Shown: positions 45,991-58,137, counted from the first letter of the stretch. The stretch: DNA of 64,000 nt from Alviniconcha marisindica (GCA_018857735.1 JABMCL010000155.1:324501-388500), one strand, 5' to 3'. The notes: generated by a model not told the origin, from the sequence alone. Program-made: numbers and translations.

Positions 45991-46413
45991 CTTCCGTGCA
46001 GTGTCCAGCTTGAACACTTTGAAGACTCGGACACTTTGAGTGCATGCTGGGTTATTGTGGTGTTGCCCCTGCGGTGGGGTACTGCGTACTTTACCCTAAT
46101 GCCACCCCCTCCTTGTGGCGGCCCCCTCACTCACCGGGCCTTCACTGGCTTCAGTTTCATCTCCACAACAGTTGATAATGGCCTTGATGGTGACGACAGT
46201 GATGGTGGTCATTGGGAAAAGGACCATGACGTCCACTTAAACAATCACACCGCTGGCGGTGACAGCATAACCGTCGATGAGCATGGTGATGCTGATGCTG
46301 ACGGTGGTGGTGATGCTGATGGTAGTAATGGTGGTGATGGTGGTAATGATGACGATGATGCTTCTGGCGGCAGTAAAAGCTGTCACTGACTTGACCTTCC
46401 CCACCGCTTTCAG

Positions 46414-46667
46414 GCTCCACGGGAGACGGGAAGTTCACGAGCGACGCGGATTCTGCGTCCCCGTTGGCTCACCTGGGCCGGGGCCGGAGGGGGCAGAAGA
46501 ACCAGAGGTCGGCCTCCATCATCTCCACCTCCTCCCACTGGTCCTTCCACCCAATGCGTGGGCCCCGGCCTGTCCGCCGCGGCTTCCAGTGGAAGCTGCC
46601 CGGCAAGAGCAGCCAGAAACCCAAGAAGACGTTCGCGGCCCCGCTGCCTACCGTTTATCGGTGCTGA
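46414..46667 (+). CDS. ARRDC-like protein, last exon F
   Basis: After acceptor CCACCGCTTTCAG it completes Ser, reads STGDGKFTSDADSASPLAH, and later SASIISTSSHWSFHPMRGP and KKTFAAPLPTVYRC before TGA at 46665-46667. The tail is basic and Ser-rich with no PPxY motif, which many alpha-arrestins use to bind NEDD4-type ligases. The call rests on matching phase with exon E and clean exon composition rather than on tail homology, since ARRDC tails diverge fast. Confidence 0.75.
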
Positions 46668-46779
46668 ACAGAAGTGAGCGCTGGCGGAACGAGACAAAAA
46701 AGAGGGGGGAGGGGTAAAAGGAGGTGGGGACCCCTAGAAGAGATGTGAGCTCTGCTGACAAGAGACGCACAAGGATGTC

Positions 46780-47110
46780 CAAGCAGATCTGTGAGCTGTA
46801 GCAGCACGGGGAACACAGGGAGACCCAAGGAGATCTGTGACATCAGATCTGGTGGAGATCGGTGACACCAGATCTGGAGGAGATCTGTGACAGCAGATCT
46901 GGAGGAGATTTGTGACATCAGATAGCGTGAGAAACAGAGGGAGACCCAGGGAGATCTGTGACATCAGGTAGCATGAGAAGCAGAGGGAGAACCAGGGAGA
47001 TCTGTGACATCACATAACATGAGAAGCAGAGGGAGAACCAGGGAGATCTGTGACATCACATAGCATGAGAAGCAGAGGGAGAACCAGGGAGATCTGTGAC
47101 ATCACATAGC
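46780..47110. repeat. Minisatellite of about 45 bp in the ARRDC 3'UTR
   Basis: Units contain GAGATCTGTGACATCA with GCATGAGAAGCAGAGGGAGA, about seven copies, the left ones shorter. Confidence 0.9.
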
Positions 47111-47191
47111 ATGAGAAGCAGCGGAGACGCGAGGGATGCAAGACGACATTCGTAGAGCGCTGGCAACGGGGGAAAAGAAGACAGAAGCAAA

Positions 47192-47197
47192 AATAAA
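47192..47197 (+). terminator. Candidate poly(A) signal of the ARRDC gene
   Basis: AATAAA about 525 bases after the stop codon, between two minisatellites. Confidence 0.3.
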
Positions 47198-47264
47198 AGA
47201 GACGTGTGTAATGTCAGTGCGAAGACAGTATGTCACATCTTCCCATGTAATGTCAGCTAGTGTG

Positions 47265-48300
47265 AAGACGATGTATGACACCTTCATGTATAATGCACTG
47301 TACACTGTAGCTAAATGTGGTGTTCTGGAGATCACTGTACACGGTGGCTAAATGTCGTGTTCTGAAGAACACTGTACACTGTAACTAAATGTGGTGTTCT
47401 GGAGAATACTGTACACGGTAGCTAAATGTGGTGGTGTGGAGAAAACTGTAGCTAAATATGGTGTTCTGGAGAACACTGTACACAGTAGCTAAATGTGGTG
47501 GTCTGGAGAACACTGTACACTGTGGTTAAATGTGGTGGTCTGGAGAACACCGCATGTACACTGCGGCTAAATGCGGAGGTCTGGAGAACACTGTACACTG
47601 GCTCTCTAAATGTGGCGATCAAGAAAAGACAGGACTGCAGCTAAATGAAATGGTCCAGAATAGGACCACAGTGCACTGTAGCCAAATGCAGTGGTCTGGA
47701 GAACACAGTACATCATAGCTACATGTGGCAGTCCGGAGAATACAGTACACTGCAGCTGAACGAGACGAAGCAGTTGGAGACTACAGTAACAGTGTACTGC
47801 AAATGTATAGTCCGTGGTGGTGGTCTGGGGAGCACGGTACACTGTAGTCGAATGTGGTTACGTGGAGAACACAGTACACTGTTGCCAAATGGGATTGTCT
47901 GGAGAACACAGTACACTGTTGACAAATGGGATTGTCTGGAGAACACAGTACACTGTTGCCAAATGGGATTGTCTGGAGAACAGTACACTGTTGCCAAATG
48001 GGATTGTCTGGAGAATACAGTACGACATTGCAGCTAAACGAGACGGACCAATTGGAGACTACAGTGCACTGTAGCTAAATGTAGTGATCTGAAGACTACA
48101 GCTGCCTGCACTGTAGCTAAATGTGGTGGTCTGGAGAATACTGTCACACTAGCTAAATGCGATGTATTGGAGAATACAGTACATTGCAGCTAAACATGAC
48201 AGACCAGTTGGAGACTGCTGTACACTATAGCTAAATGTGGAAGGCAGGAGAATGCAGTACTACACAGTAGTTAAAGTAAATGAGACAGAATGGGGACTAA
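47265..48300. repeat. Minisatellite of about 37 bp, more than 20 diverged copies
   Basis: The core is GGAGAACACTGTACACTGTA followed by GCTAAATGTGGTGGTCT. A subset (47880-48010) has TTGCCAAATGGGATTGTCT instead and is nearly uniform. Confidence 0.85.
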
Positions 48301-48426
48301 AGCACACTATAAAAACATGATAGGCTGCCGGATTCCAGGACATAGTGTCAAACATAATAACAAATTATTAACATCAGGGAAACGATGTACTGTCTCATGC
48401 AGTTCCAAACAATAGAATCAATTAAC

Positions 48427-48935
<509 letters not shown>

Positions 48936-49301
48936 TATACTTGCATAATACATCTGGGTTTCTTTGTGTAATGCCTATTTTGCTTCTCACTCTCAGCTAT
49001 ACATATAATTATTTCAGTCCAAGTGTTGACAGCATATTCACTAGTCCATGTTTATATACTATATAAATGTGTTGGACAATGTATTATTTTCACATGTAAG
49101 ATACATAGCTTTGTCAGTGTCATGTTATGGAGATTGAATTGCCTATTAATATTATGAAAGAACTGTTTAAGAGAGACCAACATTATTATCAATTTTATGT
49201 ATCCATTGAGTTATGTAGTCTATAGCCATCCCCGTTGCAATTGATGTTGTACATATTTCTTAGCAATTAAAATATTTGAATCTGACTCTGACTCTGACTC
49301 T
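48936..49301 (+). other. Probable LINE 3'UTR and tail
   Basis: A/T-rich non-coding sequence ending AATTAAAATATTTGAATCTG and then TGACTC repeats, a typical LINE 3' end in this window. Confidence 0.45.
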
Positions 49302-49329
49302 AAACACACACACACACACACACACACAC

Positions 49330-49369
<40 letters not shown>

Positions 49370-49386
49370 TACATACATACATACAC

Positions 49387-49452
<66 letters not shown>

Positions 49453-49495
49453 ACACACACACACAAAACCACACACACACACACACACACACACA

Positions 49496-49529
<34 letters not shown>

Positions 49530-49574
49530 CACAACACACACACACACACACACACAACACACACACACACACAC

Positions 49575-49632
<58 letters not shown>
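49302..49632. repeat. (CA)n/(GA)n/(CA)n tract
   Basis: CA runs flanking ACAT repeats and a GA run at 49391-49449. Confidence 0.95.
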
Positions 49633-49636
<4 letters not shown>

Positions 49637-49659
49637 CCAAGCACTGCTTTACAACTCAG

Positions 49660-49810
49660 TCCCTTCCTCCAACCACTGCCATAACTGGTTACACCAGAGG
49701 TCTCCAAAAACTGTCAGCTAACTGACAGTTTTCATTGGTGCTCAAATGGCAGCAAGCAGGTTAGTGACAGCTACTGAGACAACTGAATTAATATCAGTAT
49801 AAATGGGTGA
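49660..49810 (+). repeat. Interspersed repeat, source type of the 14-15 kb minisatellite
   Basis: Contains TCCTCCAACCACTGCC, CAGAGGTCTCC and AGCTAACTGACAG, shared with 14040-15290, 16215-16345 and 18865-18990. The family is unidentified. Confidence 0.6.
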
Positions 49811-49827
49811 GTCCTCAGTACAAGATC

Positions 49828-50492
49828 GCAGAGCTCAGGAGCTGTGCGAAAGTCGACGTGGACGTCCTGGGCTCCCGTCCCTAATAAGCCTACGGTTTCT
49901 GTGGACGTAAAGCAACTCTTCAACCAACTACAAGATCGATTGTTTTGCCGACGTCAGCACAGATAGTTCAGGAGCTGTGCGAGAGTCGAGGTGGCCGTCC
50001 TGGGCTGTCCGTCCTAACGAGCCTTCTGGTTTCCGTGGACGTAAAGCTATACTGAACCATGCTTCGGCATTGGTCTCAGCTTGTCCCTAATATGTCAGCC
50101 GACATCCGAGGACATTAAGCTACACAACCGAACCGACGTCAGCACTCGGGAAGCGTGCACGGTTACACCTCCCGTGTTTTACTACACACTAGCCGCTCTA
50201 AGACCCATCCACAGCCCCGCCCCTTGCCCGCTGTTGTCGGGAGGTATCACAAGCGGCGGCCGGCAAGAGGGCTTGTGAGCCGGTTTAAAGCAGAAGGGCC
50301 TCGGCTCGATTCGTCATAGTTCAGGAGCTGTGTGAGAGTCGAGGTGGACGTCCTGGACTGTCCGTCCTAACGAGCCTTCTGGTTTCCGTGGACGTAAAGA
50401 TTTATTGCACCGTGCTTCGGCATTGGTCACAGCTTGTCCCTAATATGTCAACTGACATCTGAGGACATAAAGCATCACTTCATCATCATCAT
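49828..50492 (+). mobile_element. SINE family B, three copies in a row
   Basis: Copies lie at about 49828-49930 (partial), 49964-50118 and 50317-50492. The shared order is TTCAGGAGCTGTGTGAGAGT, GTCCGTCCTAACGAGCC, TTCTGGTTTCCGTGGACGTA, TGCTTCGGCATTGGTC and GACATCTGAGGACATTAAGC, with a CATCAT tail. GTTTCCGTGGACGTAAAG resembles the family A tail, so the two families share a 3' module. Confidence 0.75.
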
Positions 50493-50494
50493 CG

Positions 50495-50765
50495 ATTCCT
50501 CTTCAGCTGTCCTTTTTCTTCAGAAAGGTTGTGGTTTGTGGACACAGTCTTCTTGTGACTTTGTCCCTCACAATTAATGAAACATTAAAATGGCTCTCAT
50601 CGCTGCCCATCTTAATGCAGGAGTCATTCTGGTGGTGACAGTGTAGCGATAGGTATATACTCTCCCTCTTCCCCCACCTCCATACCCCTCCCCCCCCCCC
50701 CCCCCTTCTCCCTGTCCCTAATAAGCCTTATGATTTCTGTGGAAGTTAAGCACCATGTTTACCAA
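50495..50765 (+). mobile_element. tRNA-derived SINE, family A, 5' truncated
   Basis: Lacks the tRNA head but keeps the body (GTGACTTTGTCCCTCACAAT, GTGGTGACAGTGTAGCGATA) and the tail (TTCTGTGGAAGTTAAGCACC). Confidence 0.85.
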
Positions 50766-50850
50766 AGGGCTTCCAATAGGAAAGCGACCGATTTACTGCG
50801 GTCACTTCAGTCCAGATACCATGTCACGTTTCTTTCCTGCCTGACAGGAG

Positions 50851-50989
50851 AAGATTTCCTAAACTACAACAGGGGCATGGACAGAGAATTTTCGTGTTTT
50901 CTGGACGATATCGAAGTGTTTGAACCAAGCGAAGAAGTAGACTCGACTGTGGAAATGACAGATGATGCGAAAGGACGAAGCTCCATATA
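50851..50989 (+). CDS. Unidentified possible terminal exon
   Basis: After an acceptor-like TTTCTTTCCTGCCTGACAG the frame reads EDFLNYNRGMDREFSCFLDD, then IEVFEPSEEVDSTVEMTDDA, with a stop at 50988. The acidic text does not look random, but no family was recognised and no partner exon was found. It may be chance or part of a decayed gene. Confidence 0.25.
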
Positions 50990-52380
50990 GAGTTTCCAGT
51001 TTGATTTGGACATTACTCAAGACAGAAAATCACCGAAAATCCGACACCACGCCCTGTCTACCTAAAAATGACTCGAGGGGTAGACTGACACCCTAAAAAC
51101 CAAAACAAGCGCTAAACAGGCAGAGAAAGAAACGGAACGCAAATGCCTGCGGGAAAAAAGAAAAAAAAAAAAAAAAAAAAAGGCCCAAGAAAGAAGCTGA
51201 ACAAAAAGCCTGTGGCAAAATTATAACGAAAGACAAATCAACACAAATGCGAGAGTTAAATGAAATATGGCTGCCCTAATCAGGCAAGCAAACAATTGAA
51301 ACCAAAAAATCAATGGCCAGATGGAAAGGATGGTGAAAATGACGAAGAAAGATCAAGGAGAAAGAGGGAAGGAAAAAAATCCATTACTCCCACCCGATCG
51401 AAAACCGTACATGGTAACTAACAGTCTCTGATAGCGTGCAATGTGACAAAGGCTAGAAACGCCGCGTAATCCATGCACACAATACAAACCACACAATGAT
51501 GCTAACAGCCACTGAACACTGAATAGACGCTCACGGAGTGCCTATATAATTTTTTTGTTATTTTTTAATCAAGTTGTCTCGACTAGCGACGCACCTCCCA
51601 TCACCCCCACATCGAAAAAGAATGAAACAACTCAAGAAGCAAAAGGGAACACAAAGAGAGGAAAAACAAACTGCATAGTCGGAGTGTATACCAAGAACCT
51701 CACTGACCCAAACACGAAACCCTAACACAGGGAAAGCACAAAGTATCTAGTCTCATCAACTAGAAAAAATAACCGGCAGGATAACGCAAACAAAGAACTT
51801 ATTGGGAGGGATGAATTTGTGGAATTATAGGTAGGTAATAATGTGATGAGATTATTTTCTTTATTGTACATTGCCGCTTCTCATACGGTACATGTACATC
51901 ATTTTTCTTGTGTATTGTTAGTTGTCATATATATATATATATATTTATTTATTTTTAAATACGTTATCTTTGATATTTTTCTCAATTAACGTTGGAAATG
52001 TCGGAGACTATGATGTTGCAAAGCGCAGAGATCGGATCGGAGAATAGTGATATCTTTTAGTACTATTTATTATTATTGTGAAGGCAGGGGTCGTCCCAAC
52101 TAAAACGGACAGAAACGCCATGAATCTGACAAGGCGGTACAGAGAAAGAAAGAAAGGAAGGAGAGTGACAGAAGAAGAAGAAGAACAAAGAACAAATCCC
52201 AAATTTTGTCAGTGGTGTCGGAGCTTTATCCGTAGAGATTCGAACTGAAAATTGTTCTAAGTCGATTACCCTGTAGGCACCCATACAACCATTTTGCTGT
52301 GTTAAACGACATTGAGTCAGTGTGTGCCGAGCCGTTGTCTTGTGATACCAGCGTTGCGAGACAAAATATCCTCGCTAAAA
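50990..52380. other. No gene seen
   Basis: A-rich sequence with an A run at 51160-51180 and (TA)n near 51930. Possibly old LINE debris, but no domain is readable on either strand. Confidence 0.45.
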
Positions 52381-52384
52381 ATAG

Positions 52385-52490
52385 CAGCATTTCGCGTCTC
52401 TGATTGGTTGAGATCGGCGACCGACCGCGTCAGTAGGGCCTGTGGATGGGTCCAGTCAATGTTGTAATGTGTGCTGCGGCGGTGTTTGTG
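52385..52490 (+). promoter_or_regulatory. Candidate promoter and non-coding first exon of the F-box gene
   Basis: A CpG-containing stretch carries an inverted CCAAT box (GATTGGTT at 52404). About 85 bases later comes a strong donor GTG|GTAAGT at 52491. The first coding exon of the F-box gene follows an acceptor-like TCTGACAG ending at 54543, so a 2-kb 5'UTR intron is plausible. No TATA box was seen. Confidence 0.4.
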
Positions 52491-52610
52491 GTAAGTGTAG
52501 CCACTTTAGATCGTGTTCAATGTAAGCAACGTAGAAGCTTCCCGTTTGCTGTGCCTGTTGTTCTCAGCCGGTTCGAATATAAATTCTAGATGAAATCTCT
52601 CACTTGATCA

Positions 52611-52790
52611 TAGTTCAGGAGCTGTGTGAGAGTCGAGGTGGCCGTCCTGAGCTGTCCGTCCTAACGAGCCTTCTGGTTTCCGTGGACGTAAAGAATTATT
52701 GAACCGTGCTTCGGCATTGGTCACAACTTGTCCCTAATATGTCAACTGACATCTGAGGACATTAAGCAACACTTCACCACCACCACCTCA
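52611..52790 (+). mobile_element. SINE family B
   Basis: Full-length copy, same order of blocks as at 50317-50492, with a CACCAC tail. Confidence 0.8.
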
Positions 52791-53580
52791 CTTGATCCAC
52801 TTTGGACGAGGGGGAAGTACTCTAACAAAAAATATCCGTTGTGAGGAACACCAACTCTCCGACCGGTAAGGTCATTTACGATACTTGTAGTTTTAGCCGG
52901 AGGAACGCTAAAGGCTAAAAACTTCAAATATAGTCTTTGTCAACCTTAATGCTATGCTTCGAAGTTGTATGTGCCGCAAATGTTGCTGTGCAATATTTGA
53001 TTGAAGTGATTTTTAATCAGAGGGAAGGTTTATCGTGTGTGGCGGGAGGAAGTGTTTAGATCTAGGAGTAGGAGTTAGGACTGAAGCTGTCACAGACGCT
53101 GTTCAGTGTCGCTAACATTCTAATATTTCAGAAGGAATTCTACGGTCGGAATACATTGAATTATGAGTGATGTCTTGATGACGATGACTTAAAATATCAG
53201 AGTTATCAAAACTTTTTTTCTTCTTCTTTTTGTTGTTGTCATTTTTGTTCAACCCGGGTTTTGCCACAACAAAGAGTTATCTCCCCTAGGCTTTGTTGGA
53301 GAAGCCACCAGTAAGTAAGTTGGTTCTTACGCCCAGTCAACCGGTACGGTTATATCAGGGCGATAGAACTTAGAAGCCACCAGCGACTACAACTTCCGAG
53401 TAGAACTGATGAATGCAAGCTGATGTCCAATTTGTTTTGAACAATTTAAGTGCAGGCAGGGAATGGACCCCCCCCCCCCTCCACCCTCATAATCCTCACA
53501 GACCAGGAAAAGGCCACCACACCATTCAAACTGGTTTACACTAAGACTTGTATAGTTGTAAGAGGACTTCCTTTCAGCAC
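52791..53580. other. No gene seen
   Basis: Mixed sequence. A reverse SINE tail fragment (GCCCAGTCAACCGGTACGGT) lies near 53330, matching the insertion at 19280-19305. A C run lies at 53469. Confidence 0.5.
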
Positions 53581-53798
53581 ATAGTTCAGGAGCTGTGTGA
53601 GAGTCGAGGTGGCCGTCCTGGGCCACTATATATAGCTTTACGTCCACGGAAACCAGAAGGCTCATCCGGACGGACAGTCCGGATGAGCCTTCTGGTTTCC
53701 GTGGACGTAAAGCTATATTGAACCATGCTTCGGCATTGGTCACAGCTTGTCCCTAATATGTCAACTGACATCTGAGGACATTAAGCATCACTTCATCA
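53581..53798 (+). mobile_element. SINE family B with a 40-bp perfect palindrome
   Basis: The copy is folded back on itself. Its GTTTCCGTGGACGTAAAG region is present in both directions, giving 40-bp arms at 53631-53670 and 53678-53717 with a 7-base centre. Confidence 0.9.
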
Positions 53799-54109
53799 TA
53801 ACCTTTCAGCAGGATGTTACCATTGCTGGGCTCTCACAAACAATAATTGGGCTAGATTGTAGATACCAGTATAGAGGCTGGCACAGCCTTTTTTTAATTG
53901 GGGTGGGTCTATTTTTGCCTCTAACAATTTTGTTGTTGTTCTAAATTTAATATAAAAACAGTTGCTATTGAATATTCATATTGGCTACTTCAGTGTTGTG
54001 ACCCCCAGTTTAGGCAGTTTGACCCTTAGATTTTTTGAGAGGGGGCCATTGTGACCCTAACTTAAAATTTCTGTTGGGAACATTGCTTCCAAACAAAGTC
54101 CAGTGGTCA

Positions 54110-54390
54110 GCACTTTTTCTCTTACCAGGCTCCAGTTATCTAGAACCGGTTCCCTGTTTCTGTCCATAATTCTACCTCTGTCAGTTCTTTCAACTCATCC
54201 CTTAAAACCTTTCTCTTCAGATTAAAACCCTTTTCTTCAGTCCCATTGCCTTAACGTACGACTGTGCGTGTGTGTGTGTTCGTGTTGTATGCGTTGAATT
54301 TGGAAAATATGTGCATTCAAAGAATGTGTAAGTGCTTAGGGCCTGTGCGGGTTAGGCATTCTAAGTATCCATTATTATTATTATTGTGCA
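54110..54390 (+). pseudogene. L2/CR1-group LINE 3' fragment
   Basis: Degenerate text of the protein C-terminus (CTTAAAACCTTTCTCTTCAG, coding LKTFLFR) and a 3'UTR with short GT repeats. It ends GGCATTCTAAGTATCC and (ATT)n, like the element at 16555-18860. Confidence 0.6.
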
Positions 54391-54592
54391 TAACCAAGAA
54401 CCAAACAGAACCATACAATGATGTATCACTTTCCATTACCAGTCAACCAACAGAATTGTATTAATGTGCATAACCAACGACCAAACAGAATAATCTCAGT
54501 GGGTGTAACCAACAATAGAATCATCACCCTGTGCTTCTGACAGGAGGTACTGCTGAGTGAGATGAGCAGATGGCCATCACAGATGAGGTGCA

Positions 54593-56692
54593 ATGAGCCA
54601 GCCTGGAACCAGCTCCCATCAAAACGGACCTTCTTCTAGTCCATCCGTCTCCTCCTTGCCCAAGCCACCAAACATCGTCATCCTCTCAGCTTCTGGTGAC
54701 AGTCTGCAGCTTCCTCTATCTTCTGGATCTGGTTCTCAGAGCCACTCAGATGAGCCTCAAAACTTTGACAACTGTTCAACTCTGATGACTGACAGCATCA
54801 GAAATCCTCAGAATTCTTCAGTGTCAGTGAGCGCAAACACTGTTCAAGTGGGAGATTCACGCGAGTGGCTGTTGGTTCAGTTTGAATCATCTGACACGAT
54901 ACCTGGCTGCAGTTCCAATGAAGTCCCTGGCGTTTCAAACCAGTTGTCTGGCGAAGTTTCAGAACAGGATCCCATCAAGAACAAAAACCAGTCATCTTTG
55001 GATGAGAGCCATGAGCAAAGGTTTGTTGACTTTTGTCAAGGGGTCATGGGTAAGACCAGCTCTGACTCTGAGCAGAACAGGCTGCAGAGCAGAAGTCCAG
55101 CACAGCATCCCCAAGGAGAGGGCTCCAAGACCTCCATGAACCAGTCTCGGGACACACTCCAGACTGGCTATGTTCAGCCAACGTTGGAAGACCTGCCCAA
55201 GGAAGTGTTGTTGAACATAGTGCAGCGTCTGCCCACAGTGGCTCTCATTGCCTGTGCCGCTGCCCATGAGGTCTTTGCAAACCTGATCAATGATGTCCAG
55301 TTTCTTAACTGGCACACTCGCTTTATGCTAGGATTCCCAGCAAATCAGAGAGACATCACATATGACATTGTCCCAGCACCCGTAGTGTCTCTCCAAGACT
55401 TGTGGTTCCAAGCATATCTGTACCGAGCAGCGCCCAACATGGTTGGTCTCGTGCGCCCTGGGGTTATCTTCTATGACCTGTTGTGTTTCAAACACTTGCT
55501 GGATACCTGGATCCTACAGGGGCTGGGATACAAACACTGGATGTTCATTTCAGATGTTCTGAAAAGCCCTCGGCCACCTCCTCTGCCTTTCTTAAAATGC
55601 AAAAGGCTGGCAATGGTGTCTTCGCAGATGCTGCACATGCTGACCAAAGTTGCATTGTGCAGCCCTGAGATTCTTCTGTTCACAGTGAATGACTTTGAGG
55701 AGTTGAACATAAGCAGCAGCCCCCCTAGTGATCTTGACGATGCTTGGGACAGGAGTGTTCCTACTGACTGGAAGTCTGAATGCAGACCTCAGCACACTTG
55801 TGAAGTTGTATCACGTCAGCGAGGACTGGCTCTTGCCTCATTCTTTTTCACCTTTGATTCACATATTTTCATTGGCTGGTGTGGTGTGATCGACTATTCA
55901 ACCTTTCGGTGGAAAGACACTTGGGGCTTGTGCAAGTTTTCATCCAACATAACTGTGAATGATATGAAATGTTATTGTACTAATTTGTTCCAAAGGTTTA
56001 TAGAGTATACTGGACGAGAGTACATCTCCATCCATTGTCCAAATGCTTTCTTGTTCCGCAGCTTGGGCAAGCTGATCATTCAACGAGAAATGTTGCTGCC
56101 AGAGATTCAAGACACGCTGGAAAAAACTGCTCTCTGTGTCACCAGAAAACTGAAGAAAACGTTGAGCGTGGAAGTGTTCAAAGAGCTAAAGGTCTTTCTG
56201 GATGGCGTTCAGCTTATGGACATTGAAGCGGCATCCACCAATGTCCGCAGAAAAGCCCTGCATCACGAGTCCTCCAAGACATTAGAGGTGGCAGTGCAGC
56301 GCTATCTCCACAGATACCTCAATCGAACGATCGGACGGAAAGTCCTGCAGCTGTACAATGACCCCATCTGTCACCACGTGCTGTGCATCACCTGCCGCAA
56401 CACCCACACCATCAGCGTCACCCCTTTCTGTGTGTGCATGGAGCGAGTGGGCCCACAGCGCATTCCTCTCAAGATCTGGCCCCCCCATCTCTTGCATCAG
56501 GCTGCGCAAACCCTCCCGGCACTGGCCAAGTTGGTGCGACTCGACATCGAGCTGTGGAAGCGAGGTCTTCTTGGCGACCCGCTGTCGGAGAAGGTGGAGC
56601 TGTTTGTCAGGCAGGTGTCGGCTTTGGTGCATCTGGACTTTAATCTCCACCCAAATGCAACAGGTGTCATTGCCAGGCGCATTTTAGAGTAG
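54593..56692 (+). CDS. F-box protein, 699 residues, single coding exon
   Basis: The ATG at 54593 has an in-frame TGA only three codons upstream (54584), so it is the first possible start. Residues 1-190 are Ser-, Gln- and Asn-rich and probably disordered. Residues 198-243 form an F-box (LEDLPKEVLLNIVQRLPTVA, ...FANLINDVQFLNWHTRFM), the module that binds SKP1 in SCF ubiquitin ligases. The remaining 450 residues are well-formed globular-looking sequence with patches such as FFFTFDSHIFIGWCGVIDYS and RFIEYTGREYISIHCPN. They contain no LRR, WD40 or kelch repeats, so the substrate is unknown. Codon usage is clean throughout. It could be an FBXO-type orphan or an intron-poor retrocopy. Confidence 0.85.
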   Translation: MSQPGTSSHQNGPSSSPSVSSLPKPPNIVILSASGDSLQLPLSSGSGSQSHSDEPQNFDNCSTLMTDSIRNPQNSSVSVSANTVQVGDSREWLLVQFESSDTIPGCSSNEVPGVSNQLSGEVSEQDPIKNKNQSSLDESHEQRFVDFCQGVMGKTSSDSEQNRLQSRSPAQHPQGEGSKTSMNQSRDTLQTGYVQPTLEDLPKEVLLNIVQRLPTVALIACAAAHEVFANLINDVQFLNWHTRFMLGFPANQRDITYDIVPAPVVSLQDLWFQAYLYRAAPNMVGLVRPGVIFYDLLCFKHLLDTWILQGLGYKHWMFISDVLKSPRPPPLPFLKCKRLAMVSSQMLHMLTKVALCSPEILLFTVNDFEELNISSSPPSDLDDAWDRSVPTDWKSECRPQHTCEVVSRQRGLALASFFFTFDSHIFIGWCGVIDYSTFRWKDTWGLCKFSSNITVNDMKCYCTNLFQRFIEYTGREYISIHCPNAFLFRSLGKLIIQREMLLPEIQDTLEKTALCVTRKLKKTLSVEVFKELKVFLDGVQLMDIEAASTNVRRKALHHESSKTLEVAVQRYLHRYLNRTIGRKVLQLYNDPICHHVLCITCRNTHTISVTPFCVCMERVGPQRIPLKIWPPHLLHQAAQTLPALAKLVRLDIELWKRGLLGDPLSEKVELFVRQVSALVHLDFNLHPNATGVIARRILE

Positions 56693-58068
56693 AGTGGGTA
56701 AAAGTCTTGTCAGTGCCAATTATACAGTCACGTTGAAATCATTGGCCTCAAAAGCTGGTTAATGACAATCTCCCTAGGAATTTTTTATGATTTAATTTTT
56801 TAAGATCCAGCAGGAAATGAGGAATTATGAATAACTCAATAAGGTAAAATGAAGTTTGCAATGGACAGTTTTATTAATGTCAAGACAATATATTATATAT
56901 ATAATATATTATGCAAAGGCATTTTCATGTGTTGTGCACAAAACAGAATATTATGTGAACACTGCATATTTTCAAAGAAAAGAAACTCAGCACACACACA
57001 CACACAAAAAAACTGTAGCAGAATGTAGTTTATTTTTTCTCATAGTCATAGTGACATTGTGTATTTTGCAAGGAACACATTCTGAGTCATGAGTTTTTGC
57101 TGTGAATTTTTCCTCCCCATTTTCTTCTCTCTCCATCTTGAAAAAAAAGAAGACTAAGTAACGTTTCATTATTCTGCACGGTGGTTAAAAACAAAAACAA
57201 AACACAACTTAACAATTGAGGTTTGACAGCCAGTGTGCATTATTTGTTTCAAACCATGAACGATCATAAACCAGCACACAAATCCTTCAAACAGAAAGCA
57301 ATTTATGACACTGAGACAGCAAAACAAAAACAAAAGAAGAAAACAATCCAAATATAAGACCTGGCCACTACAGAAATGGGATTATAATAATTATACTGAT
57401 ACCATTCAAAAAATTCCTTTCTTTTTTCTTTTCCAAAAAACAACAACAAAGCAATAAAATCAAAATCAGTTCACAGGTTCAAAAGCCATTATCAACTACA
57501 AATCTTTTAATCTGCATGGAAGGTGGGAAAAGCCTCAACATTTTAGTGCCACCAAAGTAGATGAGGATGTGTGAAGCTGGTGGGTTAGGGGACTAGGAAC
57601 AACAGAACACAAACTCCAGAATCGCCAAACCAGATATTGGGATGCAAAAATATGAAGTGGAAGAGGTCATGTTCATTATATCAGACTTTGACTGTGTTGC
57701 AAATGCTACTTTGTTAGAGTGATGATGTCAACCACATGATGAAGAAAATTGCCTATGGCTTACAAAAACCACCATGGGTAAGGAAAGCCTTCCATGGATG
57801 AGATTGAGAACCATCCATGGGCAGTGAAGACTATCCATGGATAAGGAAAGCATTTCATGGATAAAGAAAACCACCCATTAATAAAGAACCATGGGTAACG
57901 AAAAGATTCCATGAATAAGAACCATCCATGGACAGAGAAAGCCATGGCCAGTGAAACCATCTATGGACAAGGAAAGCCATGGATACTGAAAACCACCCTG
58001 ACATCCACGCCATCATGAAGTTCTCTGCTGACAAGGAAAGCACAAGAGAGGAATTGGGCTTGACATCC
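56693..58068. other. 3' region of the F-box gene
   Basis: A/T-rich 3'UTR and intergenic sequence with a TATATATAATATA patch near 56890. A candidate AATAAA lies at 57453. A degenerate repeat of about 21 bp (CCATGGATAAGGAAAGC) lies at 57770-57985. No gene was seen. Confidence 0.5.
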
Positions 58069-58137
58069 CCCCCCCCCCCCCCCCCAAGTGTTTGCATGTA
58101 TGATCCAGACGGTTGGCTGAGGGGGGGGGGGGGGGCA

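Noticed and set aside
54992..55315. - strand frame inside the F-box gene
   Set aside because: Shadow of the long + strand coding exon; no domain or codon signal of its own.
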